The notes under the pieces are model-generated. The model was not told the DNA's origin and did no database searches. It was given only the letters and a program-made list of their open reading frames with translations. A stretch of DNA of 64,000 bases from Bizionia paragorgiae (GTDB taxonomy: Bacteria; Bacteroidota; Bacteroidia; Flavobacteriales; Flavobacteriaceae): positions 62,001 to 126,000 of the forward strand of contig NZ_FNQK01000008.1 in assembly GCF_900107625.1 (NCBI RefSeq), written 5' to 3'. Each line of letters starts with the position of its first letter. Within the stretch, counting starts at the first letter, position 1. The position numbers and the translations under genes were made by a program. Shown here one piece after another: positions 44,947 through 53,115 of the stretch.

Positions 44947-44966
44947 AACTAGTTGTAACTAGTTGT
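44947..44966. promoter_or_regulatory. 10-bp tandem repeat, possible AraC operator
   Basis: Two perfect copies of AACTAGTTGT in direct repeat at 10-bp (one helical turn) spacing, followed by a related word AAGTTAACAAGTTAG. It lies 21 bases upstream of the AraC gene start. The tandem arrangement matches how AraC-type proteins contact two successive major grooves. Confidence 0.5.
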
Positions 44967-45308
44967 AAGTTAACAAGTTAGTGTTTATTGATAAGAGAGG
45001 CAAATAAAAGAATGCGAAATAAGTATAACTATAAAATAAAGACTATTGATTAAAAATAGTAGCTTTATAATATGATAAACTAATTTATATGTGGTTGTTT
45101 TAAAAACGAGTAAGCCATGGACTCTGACTCACCGTTTTTATCAATAGATTAAGAAAATCTTAAGTGATTATAACGCGTGTAAGTTTTATCTTTGACTTTA
45201 ACATCAGGTCATGTTTTTGTTTTTTTGTATCAATAAGTTCAAGGAAATCGCATGATTCACCCGTTTTTAAGATGTTGTGGTGTTGCTTTAAAACTCTAAT
45301 AAAACCTT
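44967..45308. other. intergenic region with the cysE promoter
   Basis: Between divergent araC and cysE. A perfect -7 TATCTTTG lies at 45187-45194 (plus strand), implying a leader of about 108 bases before cysE. No matching -33 TTG and no recognised riboswitch were seen in the leader; a 14-codon frame with a single Cys codon (45210-45254) is present but unconvincing. Confidence 0.45.
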
Positions 45309-46100
45309 ATGGATCATTTTAAATTGATAGAAGCTATAAACAAACAAAAGGAAGACATTAATGTGTCGATGACCTTAAAGCTGGAATCGCAGCGCTTTAC
45401 TCAATTGCTTTTTAAAGCATTATTTGACCGGGCAACACATACCGAAGAGGCACTAAGTGAATTGGAGTCTTTATTTGTAGTGATCCGTGATTTAGCTTGT
45501 CCGCATATTGCCGGGAAGCCGTGCAAGCGATGGGATGATTTTTGTCTGAGTATTCCACATTTGTTTTCGAGTTTAAAAAAGGATGCGGCTACTATTTATA
45601 AAAATGACCCAGCGGCAGATTCTATTGAAGAGGTATATTTAGCTTATCCAGGGTTTTATGCCATTGCGATTTACAGAATGGCGCGTGAGTTTTATAAATT
45701 AGGCTTACCGCTAATACCGCGACTTATGACCGAGTACGCCCACCAACTTACAGGAATCGATATTCATCCTGGGGCACAAATTGGAGCGTCTTTTTTTATC
45801 GACCATGGTACCGGAGTTGTGATTGGTGAAACAGCAGAAATACAAGACAATGTTAAAATTTATCAAGGGGTAACCCTTGGTGCGCTTAAGGTTAAAAAAC
45901 AACTTAAAGACGTAAAACGACACCCTACTATCGAGAAAAATGTAGTAATATATGCTAATGCTTCTATTTTAGGAGGTGACACTATTATTGGAGAAAACAG
46001 TATTATTGGAGGGAATACCTGGGTGACAAACTCTGTAGGTAAAAATTCAATCGTTTTGCATACACCCACTGTTGAAGTGATTACTAAAAAGGTAAAATAA
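45309..46100 (+). CDS. cysE: serine O-acetyltransferase CysE (EpsC-like)
   Basis: A 263-residue enzyme that acetylates serine for cysteine synthesis. It has an N-terminal helical domain, then a left-handed beta-helix with hexapeptide repeats (IDIHPGAQIGASFFIDHGTGVVIGETAEIQDNVKIYQGVTLGA, about 150-195). The catalytic His is in HGTGVVIG, and an Asp-His pair is found in FIDHG. The C-terminal helix turns (NASILGGDTIIGENSIIGGNTWV) fit the family; the end, HTPTVEVITKKVK, is slightly different from the usual tail that binds cysteine synthase. Its stop overlaps the cysM ATG in TAATG, so the two are coupled. Confidence 0.93.
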   Translation: MDHFKLIEAINKQKEDINVSMTLKLESQRFTQLLFKALFDRATHTEEALSELESLFVVIRDLACPHIAGKPCKRWDDFCLSIPHLFSSLKKDAATIYKNDPAADSIEEVYLAYPGFYAIAIYRMAREFYKLGLPLIPRLMTEYAHQLTGIDIHPGAQIGASFFIDHGTGVVIGETAEIQDNVKIYQGVTLGALKVKKQLKDVKRHPTIEKNVVIYANASILGGDTIIGENSIIGGNTWVTNSVGKNSIVLHTPTVEVITKKVK

Positions 46101-46981
46101 TGAAAAACACAAGTATATTAGATCAAATAGGAAATACACCTCTCGTTAAATCACGAGTGTTAAATACCAACCCGAATGTGAGTTTGTATTTTAAATTGGA
46201 AGGGAATAACCCTGGAGGAAGTGTTAAGGATAGAGCGGCCTATTTTATGATAAAAGACGCTTTAGATAAGGGAGAAATTAATAGTGCTTCAAAACTAATT
46301 GAAGCTACTAGTGGAAACACAGGTATTGCCCTGGCAATGATTGCCGGTATATTTAAATTGGATTTAGAATTGGTTATGCCTGAAAATGCGACCAAAGAGC
46401 GTGTGCAAACAATGGAGGCTTATGGTGCCAAGGTGACTCTTCACCCAGAAGGCATTGAAGGGGCACGTGATTACGCTATTGATAAAGTGGAAAACGATAA
46501 TTACTATTCGTTTAATCAATTTGCAAATGATAACAATTGGAAAGCGCATTACCACACTACTGGTCCTGAAATATGGCGCGATACAGAAGGTGGAATCACA
46601 CATTTTGTGTCGTCTATGGGAACTACCGGTACCATCATGGGAACCTCAACTTATTTAAAAGAACAGAATAAAGACATTCAGATTGTTGGGGTGCAGCCTA
46701 CCGATGACTCTAATATTCCAGGTATTCGTAAATGGCCAAAGGCCTATCTGCCAAAAATATTTAATGCAGATAAAGTGGATAGTACTCTTGAGGTGAGTCG
46801 CGATGAAGCTGTAGAAATGACTCGACGCTTGGCAAAAGAAGAAGGGATTTTTGCTGGTATGAGTAGTGGTGGAGCTACAGCTGCCGCAGTGCGTTTAGCA
46901 AATACTTTGGATAGTGGTATTGTAGTAAGTATTATCTGCGACCGTGGTGATAGGTATTTGTCTTCCGACTTGTTTAAATAA
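46100..46981 (+). CDS. cysM: cysteine synthase CysM (O-acetylserine sulfhydrylase B)
   Basis: A 293-residue PLP enzyme making cysteine from O-acetylserine and sulfide or thiosulfate. The Schiff-base Lys is in GNNPGGSVKDRAAYFMI near residue 43; substrate loop EATSGNTGIALA lies near 68; the phosphate loop is SSMGTTGTIMG near 175. IFAGMSSGGATAAA near 255 closes the fold. DNNWKAHYHTTGPEIW and the lack of the CysE-binding loop features favour the CysM branch over CysK. It overlaps cysE by one base and is followed by a terminator. Confidence 0.92.
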   Translation: MKNTSILDQIGNTPLVKSRVLNTNPNVSLYFKLEGNNPGGSVKDRAAYFMIKDALDKGEINSASKLIEATSGNTGIALAMIAGIFKLDLELVMPENATKERVQTMEAYGAKVTLHPEGIEGARDYAIDKVENDNYYSFNQFANDNNWKAHYHTTGPEIWRDTEGGITHFVSSMGTTGTIMGTSTYLKEQNKDIQIVGVQPTDDSNIPGIRKWPKAYLPKIFNADKVDSTLEVSRDEAVEMTRRLAKEEGIFAGMSSGGATAAAVRLANTLDSGIVVSIICDRGDRYLSSDLFK

Positions 46982-47003
46982 AGATTTATAGGCCCATACA
47001 ATT

Positions 47004-47045
47004 AAAAAATCCATAACGACGCTTTTAGTGGTTATGGATTTTTTT
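47004..47045. terminator. bidirectional terminator between cysM and doxX
   Basis: 14-bp perfect stem AAAAAATCCATAAC / GTTATGGATTTTTT with a 13-nt loop and T/A-runs on both sides, 22 bases past cysM and 50 bases past the end of the minus-strand DoxX gene. Confidence 0.88.
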
Positions 47046-47094
47046 GTTATCCGAATAAGTTGTTTTTACCGGGTAATGTGGCAAATGGTGTCCT

Positions 47095-47496
47095 TTATTT
47101 TTTTTGCATCAGTGCATCAACAGAAAATTTTCCGCTACCCAAAAGGAATAAAGGTATATAAAGGAAAAGGTAAAGTAAACCTAATTCTTGTTTAGCAAAG
47201 GGATCGCTAGCATGAATCATAAAAACGGCTATAAGCATGGTTAGGATTAATGGAATCGTTGCTAATCTTGTTTTTAGTCCGATAAGGATTAATACCGAGC
47301 ATAATACTTCAGAAAACACAGCCAGTATTAATGAAATTGTTGGGCTCAATCCCATAACTCCTGGAAACTGTATTTCACCACTAAATAGCATTTGAAGTTT
47401 AGGAATACCGTGAATTAACATTAGTCCCCCAGCACCGACTCTTAAAATTAAAAGGGCAATACTTAAATTGTTGGTTTTAAATGGTGTGTTCATCAT
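47095..47496 (-). CDS. DoxX-family membrane protein
   Basis: A 133-residue protein with four transmembrane helices. LLILRVGAGGLMLIHGIPKLQML at the N-terminus is the DoxX signature; FSEVLCSVLILIGLKTRLATIPL near 60-85 and a PLFLLGSGKFSVDALM C-terminus agree. DoxX-like proteins occur in respiratory and redox contexts; their precise activity is mostly unknown. ATGs at 47496 and 47493 are equally possible starts. It shares a terminator with cysM. Confidence 0.88.
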   Translation of the reverse strand: MMNTPFKTNNLSIALLILRVGAGGLMLIHGIPKLQMLFSGEIQFPGVMGLSPTISLILAVFSEVLCSVLILIGLKTRLATIPLILTMLIAVFMIHASDPFAKQELGLLYLFLYIPLFLLGSGKFSVDALMQKK

Positions 47497-47827
47497 AATG
47501 TGGATTTCACCTATTTTAGCGAGCTTTTTTTGTGACTCAGCCTTAGGTGTGTTCGTAATTAAAGTTAGTATTTCGTTTTTTTTGTTATGCTAAGATATAC
47601 ATTATAATAATATATAATACGGTAGCTTTTAAAGGGCTAAAAAAAGCTTAACCTTAGCACGTGTATACATAAAATAAATGTCCGATTTTACGAATTACAT
47701 TGATTTATGAATAGTGCTGCAATGACTTCATTTATTTACAATTTATATAAATATTTATAAAACACTTGTTATTAAAGCTGTATTTTTTTGCTTAAATTGG
47801 AGTTTTTACTAATCTCAAAATTCTTAT
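47497..47827. other. gene-free interval between doxX and a USP gene
   Basis: 331 bases, AT-rich, containing the promoters of two divergent genes. No perfect TAnnTTTG element, no hairpin with a U-run and no repeats were recognised. Confidence 0.4.
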
Positions 47828-48268
47828 ATGAAGCACATTCTTGTAGCAGTAGACAAAATAAAAAACGCAGAATTATTAACCTCACATGCCGTAAAATTAG
47901 CCAAACTTACAGGTGGTAAAATTTGGATTATTCAAGTTGGGGCAGCTAATCCCACCGATCTGTTAAGTCGAGAAGCAGGGCCGCAATATCTGTATGACAA
48001 GCGTACTGAAGACAATAACAAAGCAGCCATTTTTTTAAAGGAGTTTGCGCAGAATTTACAAGAGAAATGTAATATCCCTACGGAAGGAATGCTTATTGAA
48101 GGCGCGGTTATAAAGTCTATTAAAAAAATTGTAGAAGAAAATAATATTGATCTTGTGATCGCTGGTCATAGAAAGAAAAATGTGATTTATGGCCTGTTTA
48201 CCGAAAACAAGAAAAAAGATTTAATCGACGAACTTAATATTCCGCTATTAGCAATTCCTCTAGGGTAA
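47828..48268 (+). CDS. universal stress protein, single domain
   Basis: A 146-residue cytoplasmic USP. HILVAVDKIKNAELLTSHAVKLAKLTGGKIWIIQV is the first strand-helix; the C-terminal part NIDLVIAGHRKKNVIYGLFTENKKKDLIDELNIPLLAIPLG has a G-H-R-x-x loop in place of the canonical ATP-binding G-S-x-G pattern. It probably binds nucleotide poorly or not at all. Monocistronic, with a strong terminator after it. No FNR-like palindrome was found upstream, unlike the tandem USP at 25.9 kb. Confidence 0.87.
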   Translation: MKHILVAVDKIKNAELLTSHAVKLAKLTGGKIWIIQVGAANPTDLLSREAGPQYLYDKRTEDNNKAAIFLKEFAQNLQEKCNIPTEGMLIEGAVIKSIKKIVEENNIDLVIAGHRKKNVIYGLFTENKKKDLIDELNIPLLAIPLG

Positions 48269-48316
48269 GGAATATCTTAATTTCTTGCAGTTAATGGTAT
48301 AGAAATAAATAAAAAT

Positions 48317-48352
48317 AAAACGCCTTTGTATCTCATTTACAAAGGCGTTTTT
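48317..48352. terminator. bidirectional terminator
   Basis: Perfect 14-bp stem AAAACGCCTTTGTA / TACAAAGGCGTTTT, loop of 7, T-run on the plus strand, 48 bases past the USP stop and about 50 bases past the DsbA-like gene on the other strand. Confidence 0.88.
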
Positions 48353-48404
48353 GTTTATAAAACTATAATATAGTTTTTTCTTTATTGGGCTTAAACCTAG
48401 CTTG

Positions 48405-49415
48405 TTATTTTACTGTCCAGATAGAACCATTTTTAGTGCTTAGTTTTTCTAATTTTCCAGCATCAGATAGCGTGTTTAAAACCTGTTCACTTTCGGCTCT
48501 AGGAGTTCCTGAAAGTTCAGAAAATTCTTTAGCTGTAAGTGTCGGATATAGAGCAAAAAGAGCTTCCCAGTTTTTACTGTATTCACTTTTAGTCGCTTCA
48601 GGATTTAGTTTTAGAATAGCCATTTCGTAAAACGCATAGGGTCTAGCACCGTAAACAGTTTCTTGATTTCCAGCATCATCAACAAAAAACATGGTTGGAA
48701 ATCCTCGTACCCCTAATTCTTGTCCTAACTTTAAATCGTCCTTAAATAAATCCTGAGCCTTACCTTCAAAATCCATTTTTAACTGAGCTACATCTAAGCC
48801 AACTTTTCCAGCTGCTACAGCGATATTTTCCCATTTAGCCATGTTTTTCTTTTTTAAAAACATCAGTTCTCTCATCTCACGCATAAACACAATAGCCTTT
48901 TGTTTATCCTGTAGCTGAGCAGCTTTAAAGGCTATAGATGACGGGTAAGATGAATCCATAGGGTCTTCTAACCAAAGGTCACCATCTATAGGCATATCGT
49001 AGTGAATACTGACTTCGTCCCAATGACTAGCAACATCGGCAGGAGAGCTTATACCACCACTATTGTAATTCCAATCGGGTAGTAAACCACCCATTCTATA
49101 GTCGATTTCAACCGCGTTACCATACTCTAATTTAAGTTTTCGTAGTTGCGGCTCTATACCCCAACACGATGAACAGATTGGATCTGTGTAATAAATAACC
49201 TGTATAGCTTTCTTGGTAGATTGTATGTTCTTTGCTGTCGTGTTCTCCGTATTTCCTTCTGCTGTTTCACATAGTCCGGTTTCTATATCACATAAAAGCG
49301 GATTGTTTTTTGTTGTTTCGTTTGTCATAGTTTTTGTGTTTGTTTGTCCGTGTAAAGCACTGAGGCTTAACATGAAAATTATAAATGCAAAGCGGTTTAT
49401 TGTCTTTTTCATCAT
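48405..49415 (-). CDS. exported DsbA-fold (YjbH/SpxH-like) thioredoxin-domain protein
   Basis: A 336-residue protein. An N-terminal signal peptide (KKTINRFAFIIFMLSLSALHGQT) is followed by NPLLCDIETGLCE and a DsbA-type domain whose redox motif is CSSCWG near residue 82 (YYTDPICSSCWGIEPQLRKLKLEYGN). GVRGFPTMFFVDD near 235 supplies the cis-Pro loop. A C-terminal ~60 residues (YPTLTAKEFSELSGTPRAESEQVL) resembles a small helical DNA/protein-binding bundle. Homologous proteins of the YjbH/SpxH type are cytoplasmic, so the signal is noteworthy. It is divergent from an HxlR regulator across a 32-bp palindrome, pointing to redox-dependent control. Confidence 0.82.
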   Translation of the reverse strand: MMKKTINRFAFIIFMLSLSALHGQTNTKTMTNETTKNNPLLCDIETGLCETAEGNTENTTAKNIQSTKKAIQVIYYTDPICSSCWGIEPQLRKLKLEYGNAVEIDYRMGGLLPDWNYNSGGISSPADVASHWDEVSIHYDMPIDGDLWLEDPMDSSYPSSIAFKAAQLQDKQKAIVFMREMRELMFLKKKNMAKWENIAVAAGKVGLDVAQLKMDFEGKAQDLFKDDLKLGQELGVRGFPTMFFVDDAGNQETVYGARPYAFYEMAILKLNPEATKSEYSKNWEALFALYPTLTAKEFSELSGTPRAESEQVLNTLSDAGKLEKLSTKNGSIWTVK

Positions 49416-49456
49416 GCTCCTTTTAGGTGCTATGGCATAAAATGCTGTAAGCCATA

Positions 49457-49464
49457 CAAATATA
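49457..49464 (-). promoter_or_regulatory. -7 element of the DsbA-like gene
   Basis: TATATTTG on the minus strand, a perfect TAnnTTTG match 41 bases upstream of the ATG at 49415. The palindrome at 49494-49525 begins 29 bases further upstream. Confidence 0.5.
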
Positions 49465-49493
49465 CGGTGAATAAAGTATATATTTGATATGCA

Positions 49494-49525
49494 TTTCCTT
49501 TTGGGAAGTACTTTCCAAAAGGAAA
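49494..49525. promoter_or_regulatory. 32-bp near-perfect palindrome, likely HxlR operator
   Basis: TTTCCTTTTGGGAAGT followed by its mirror ACTTTCCAAAAGGAAA: 15 of 16 base pairs match, with one G/T wobble pair, and the centre is GTAC. It stands between the divergent DsbA-like and HxlR genes. The AGTA/TACT core recalls the TACT-type half-sites of YodB-like HxlR proteins. It overlaps the -33 region of a weak hxlR promoter (TACCTTAG at 49527), suggesting autoregulation. Confidence 0.75.
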
Positions 49526-49578
49526 CTACCTTAGTCCGTCTTTAGATCTGATGTTGTATTTTTAAATTAATTAAAGTC

Positions 49579-49941
49579 GTGAAAAAAAAAGCTGTTATTA
49601 ACGATACTCCTGTTTGTCAGGTTAGGATGCAAGCCATTAGCGATACCATGAGTATTTTATCGGGAAAATGGAAGTTTCATATTTTAGGTACGCTTATAGA
49701 AGGTGATAAATTAGGGTTTATGGATTTACTTCGAGAAATTGATGGTATTGGAACCAAGATGCTATCTAAAGAATTGCAAGATCTTGAAATGAATCACCTA
49801 GTAAGTCGCAAGGTGATGGATACAAAACCTATTACCGTTGAATATGCGATTACCGAATATGGTGCTACGCTTGCGCCTTTAATTAATGAACTGGCAAAAT
49901 GGGGCATTGCATACCGGGAGTCTGTTCATGGTGGAGAATAA
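49579..49941 (+). CDS. HxlR-family regulator, YodB-like
   Basis: A 120-residue winged-helix regulator starting with GTG (49579). A Cys at position 13 (TPVCQVRMQ) matches the redox-sensing Cys near the N-terminus of YodB/QorR types. The HTH is seen as ILSGKWKFHILGTL and LREIDGIGTKMLSKELQDLEMNHLVSRKV, and the wing as KPITVEYAITEYGATLAPLI. It likely senses electrophiles or quinones through Cys13 and controls the divergent DsbA-like gene and itself through the palindrome at 49494. No ATG start exists in the frame near the HTH, supporting GTG. Confidence 0.9.
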   Translation: MKKKAVINDTPVCQVRMQAISDTMSILSGKWKFHILGTLIEGDKLGFMDLLREIDGIGTKMLSKELQDLEMNHLVSRKVMDTKPITVEYAITEYGATLAPLINELAKWGIAYRESVHGGE

Positions 49942-50052
49942 TAAATTATTCGAGGCGATATTTAGTATAAAAAGCGACTAGCTTAAAAAATTAATAAACA
50001 ATTTTTATCCCGTTTTCGATAGCAGTTGTTACGTTCTAATTGATTTGATTTA

Positions 50053-50430
50053 TTACACTTCTTCTGAGGTTGCAAATTCTTCCATTTTGGTAATCAGCTC
50101 GTTTTCTACCGTATATATCTGCACCCATTTTTGTTTTAATTCTCTTCCCGACCGTTTAACCTTTTGGTGTTCTTTGCCTAAAACAACAACCATATTTCCT
50201 TCAACAATATATTGTTGTGGTTCGAAATTGATGATTTCGGTTCGTTCCATTATATTCGTAAAAAAGGTTCTTACACCTTCTTTTTTTTCAAAGGTTCCGG
50301 CAGGGATAATTTGTGTTCCGTGATAAACCCATACTGTATCTTCTGAAACAGTTGCTACAAACGCATCGGCATCACCGCTACTAAAAGCGGTAAACATTTT
50401 TTCTACTAGTGCTCTTGCTGAATTTTTCAT
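50053..50430 (-). CDS. NTF2-like (SnoaL-type) protein
   Basis: A 125-residue cone-shaped NTF2-fold protein: MKNSARALVEKMFTAFSSGDADAFVATVSEDTVWVYHGTQIIPAGTFEKKEGVRTFFTNI is typical of the SnoaL/limonene-epoxide-hydrolase-like group. No obvious catalytic Asp-Asp-Arg set is present, so it may be a binding protein or an enzyme of unknown substrate. It begins 13 bases after the YceI gene on the same strand and is probably its operon partner. Confidence 0.82.
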   Translation of the reverse strand: MKNSARALVEKMFTAFSSGDADAFVATVSEDTVWVYHGTQIIPAGTFEKKEGVRTFFTNIMERTEIINFEPQQYIVEGNMVVVLGKEHQKVKRSGRELKQKWVQIYTVENELITKMEEFATSEEV

Positions 50431-50442
50431 ATCTAATTTATT

Positions 50443-51015
50443 TTATTGCTTTGCGAATTGTAAGTGAATCACAAGGCCAACCTCTTTTCCAATTCCGGCA
50501 GCCGTTGGATCATAATTAATATTATAATCAAATCTATTAATTGTGGTTTTGGCTTTCATTCCCAGTTTCTCACCTTGTTTGCTTTTAACCGTACCACCAT
50601 AATACACATCAAAAATCACTTCTTTTGTGATATTCTTAATGGTTAATTGTCCATAGAGTAAATAATGTTCAGGTTTACCAGTAGCTAATATTTTAGTGCT
50701 TTTAAATGTCATTTCAGGATAGGTATCTACTTCAAAGAAATCGGCACTTCTTAAATGGTTGTCTCTGTCTTCAACATTCGTGTTAATACTTTTTACCTGA
50801 ACTGTAAAATCAAATTGAGCATCAGTCAGTGCTTCTCCGTTTTTGGTTAGATTGCCGGTGTATTCTAAAAAGTTCCCATTTACTAAACTAATGCCAGAAT
50901 GTGATATGTTGAAATTTAATGAAGAGTGGTAAGGATCGACTTTCCATTCTGTTTGAGCAACCGAACTCAAACCAAGGAAAATCATTACAATAAGTGATAT
51001 AAATTTTTTCATCAT
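50443..51015 (-). CDS. YceI-family periplasmic lipid-binding protein
   Basis: A 190-residue exported protein with signal MKKFISLIVMIFLGLSSVAQ (cut after Ala/Gln). WKVDPYHSSLNFNISHSGISLVNGNFLEYTG and VKSINTNVEDRDNHLRSADFFEVDTYPEMTFKSTKI are the YceI pattern: a lipocalin-like barrel that binds isoprenoid quinones or fatty acids in the known structures. Cotranscribed with the NTF2-like gene. The link with the HxlR/DsbA redox genes next door is contextual only. Confidence 0.9.
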   Translation of the reverse strand: MMKKFISLIVMIFLGLSSVAQTEWKVDPYHSSLNFNISHSGISLVNGNFLEYTGNLTKNGEALTDAQFDFTVQVKSINTNVEDRDNHLRSADFFEVDTYPEMTFKSTKILATGKPEHYLLYGQLTIKNITKEVIFDVYYGGTVKSKQGEKLGMKAKTTINRFDYNINYDPTAAGIGKEVGLVIHLQFAKQ

Positions 51016-51048
51016 ATTAAAGTCTTTAATTGTTAATAATTATAATTG

Positions 51049-51080
51049 AAAAGGCCTCAAGAAATTTTATGTTGGCCTTT
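51049..51080 (-). terminator. terminator after the MFS transporter gene
   Basis: Stem AAAAGGCC / GGCCTTT with a 17-nt loop and a short U-run on the minus strand, 22 bases past the stop of the MFS gene. Confidence 0.55.
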
Positions 51081-51102
51081 CTGTTGTTATATGGCTTAAC
51101 TA

Positions 51103-52275
51103 TCAAGTTAAGGCTTTTTTAGAAAGCACGGAAATGATTATCCCTGGAACAGACAGTCCGATGGCTAAATAAATTAGGCTGGAAGGCGCGTAGATACCTA
51201 GAAGCAATCCACCTAACGAGGAAGCAATCATTATCGATAAGTTAAAAACAGAAGACTGTACCGAAGTGGCAACGTCTTTTGCGGTTTCTACTTGTCTGCT
51301 AACCGCGGCTTGTAATAAAGTAACTAAGGGACCAAAAGAAACTCCCCATAAAAAGAAGGCGAAATGACCCATACCTGTTGTTCCTCCGAATAGGAGAAAA
51401 ATAACCATAGATATAATAATCAATCCAAACATTGCTATGGTTAATAATCTTAAGTATTTGTCGGTGTATTTAATGGCGATTAGGACAGAAATTAAAGACC
51501 CTATTCCAAAAAACAATAAGGCACTTTCTACGCCTCCCGCTAGCTGAATGTCTTCTACAAGACTTGTGATGTACACATAAACCCCATAATGTGCAACAAC
51601 ACCAAGTAGGGTAAGCATAAGAATAATTAAAACTTCAGGTATTTTTAACAAGGCGAATGGTGACGAGCTTTTAGTTAGCTTTTCCCCAGGAATAGAGGGA
51701 AGAACAAGGGCACTCACTATAGCAATAAGGATTATAAAGACACCAAGACCTATAAATTCTGTTCTCCAACCATAATCATTTCCAATAGACGTCATTATTG
51801 GCATTCCAATACTAATACCTAAAGTGGTTCCTGCCATAATTACGGCGATAGCTTTTCCGTGATGCTCCGCGTCTACTAATCGCATACCGTAGGCTGCAAT
51901 CATTGGCCACATCACCCCAGCGCAGATTCCTCCAATGACCCTTAATCCTATAATTATGGTATAATCGTGAACCAAACCAGCGACAATATTAGAAACGGCG
52001 AAGCCACCTAATAAGAGTAATAATAGGTGTTTCCGATTGAATGGCATGGTTAATGAAATTAGTGGGATCGCAAATATTGCCGACGCTATAGCGTAGTAAC
52101 CTACGAGGTTTCCGGTTTGCACTTCACTAATATTGAGGTCGTCCATCATTAATGGTAGAACACCAGAAGGCATAAGTTCGGAGAGTATTCCTACAAAGGT
52201 CACCGATGACATCAATATCATAATCAACCACGGAAAACTACTTTTAACCTGTTCCGTAATATTCTTTTTACTCAT
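51103..52275 (-). CDS. MFS transporter, AraJ/sugar-efflux-like
   Basis: A 390-residue transporter with 12 predicted helices. FVGILSELMPSGVLPLMMDDLNISEVQTGNLVGYYAIASAIFAIPLISLTMPFNRKHLL matches the N-terminal part of DHA1-type exporters such as AraJ. VIGGICAGVMWPMIAAYGMRLV near 115 is the motif C-like helix, and WGVSFGPLVTLLQAAVSRQ near 310 the C-terminal repeat. The substrate is unknown; drug or sugar efflux is likely. It follows the broken mgtC gene by 52 bases and might be cotranscribed with it. Confidence 0.82.
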   Translation of the reverse strand: MSKKNITEQVKSSFPWLIMILMSSVTFVGILSELMPSGVLPLMMDDLNISEVQTGNLVGYYAIASAIFAIPLISLTMPFNRKHLLLLLLGGFAVSNIVAGLVHDYTIIIGLRVIGGICAGVMWPMIAAYGMRLVDAEHHGKAIAVIMAGTTLGISIGMPIMTSIGNDYGWRTEFIGLGVFIILIAIVSALVLPSIPGEKLTKSSSPFALLKIPEVLIILMLTLLGVVAHYGVYVYITSLVEDIQLAGGVESALLFFGIGSLISVLIAIKYTDKYLRLLTIAMFGLIIISMVIFLLFGGTTGMGHFAFFLWGVSFGPLVTLLQAAVSRQVETAKDVATSVQSSVFNLSIMIASSLGGLLLGIYAPSSLIYLAIGLSVPGIIISVLSKKALT

Positions 52276-52327
52276 AGTTATTTATTATTAATGTTTATAA
52301 GGTTTCTACTAGTTGCATGATACAGAA

Positions 52328-53059
52328 TTAATACTCCGTTTCCCGGCCAACTAATTTCCATCCTGCATGTGTGACTTCTAATTTCATGATTAGATTAGTC
52401 ACCAAATGTTCTAAAAGGTTCTCTTGGGCGCCTATTGTGGCTACTTCCACTTGGATATGAACCTCTTTCGGATTGTTTTCTGACAGATCTCTAGTAATAG
52501 AACGAAGTAATAACTGATCGTTAGTTTCAATATGATTTAATAACCAAAACCGAACGTTCGCCTCAGTATTTAATGCACATTCAATAGAGACTTGATAGTA
52601 GGTTTCTTTAACTTCTGTTTTGCGATAGGCAGAAAGTTTTGATAATCGCATGCTAACTGGTCTTAGTATAATATGTGATAGTACAACGGCAGCCGTAGTA
52701 ATACCTGCTTCAAATAGAAAGCCCATTCCAACCAATGTTCCAACCGCTGCCGAACACCAAATTGTCGCTGCCGTATTAAGTCCTCTCACATCGAAGCCAT
52801 CTTTCATAATCACACCGGCTCCAATAAACCCGATACCTGTAACAATCTGTGCTGTTACTCGACTTGGATCTCCACCAGACAAGCTATGGAGATCTATAGA
52901 TAAGAGTACAAATGAGGCTGCACCAATAGCAACTAAGGTATTGGTTCGGAGTCAAGCGTTCTTTTGTCTCCACTGTCTCTCAAAACCAATGATACCGCCT
53001 AAGAAAAATGCGATACCAATACGTAAAATATATTCTGTTATTTCTACAAATCCATCCAT
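52328..53059 (-). pseudogene. mgtC: mgtC/sapB-family gene with an in-frame TGA stop
   Basis: An ATG at 53059 opens MDGFVEITEYILRIGIAFFLGGIIGFERQWRQKNA. TGA follows at 52954-52952, where the family has Gly (AGLRTN; GGA to TGA), and the same frame continues LRTNTLVAIGAASFVLLSID...SGGDPSRVTAQIVTGIGFIGAGVIM to a normal C-terminus at 52328. 243 codons in total, so one nonsense mutation breaks an otherwise intact MgtC-like magnesium/virulence-type membrane protein. An internal ATG at 52882 could yield a 184-residue truncated form lacking the first helices. Sequencing error or TGA read-through are alternatives. Confidence 0.8.
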
Positions 53060-53115
53060 AAAAATAATACGATTAAAGTCTTATTGTTGCATCCTCAATT
53101 ATTAGTTTATTTATT

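Noticed and set aside
45210-45254. Leader peptide for cysE (14 codons, one Cys)
   Set aside because: A single Cys codon and no terminator/antiterminator pair downstream; probably chance.
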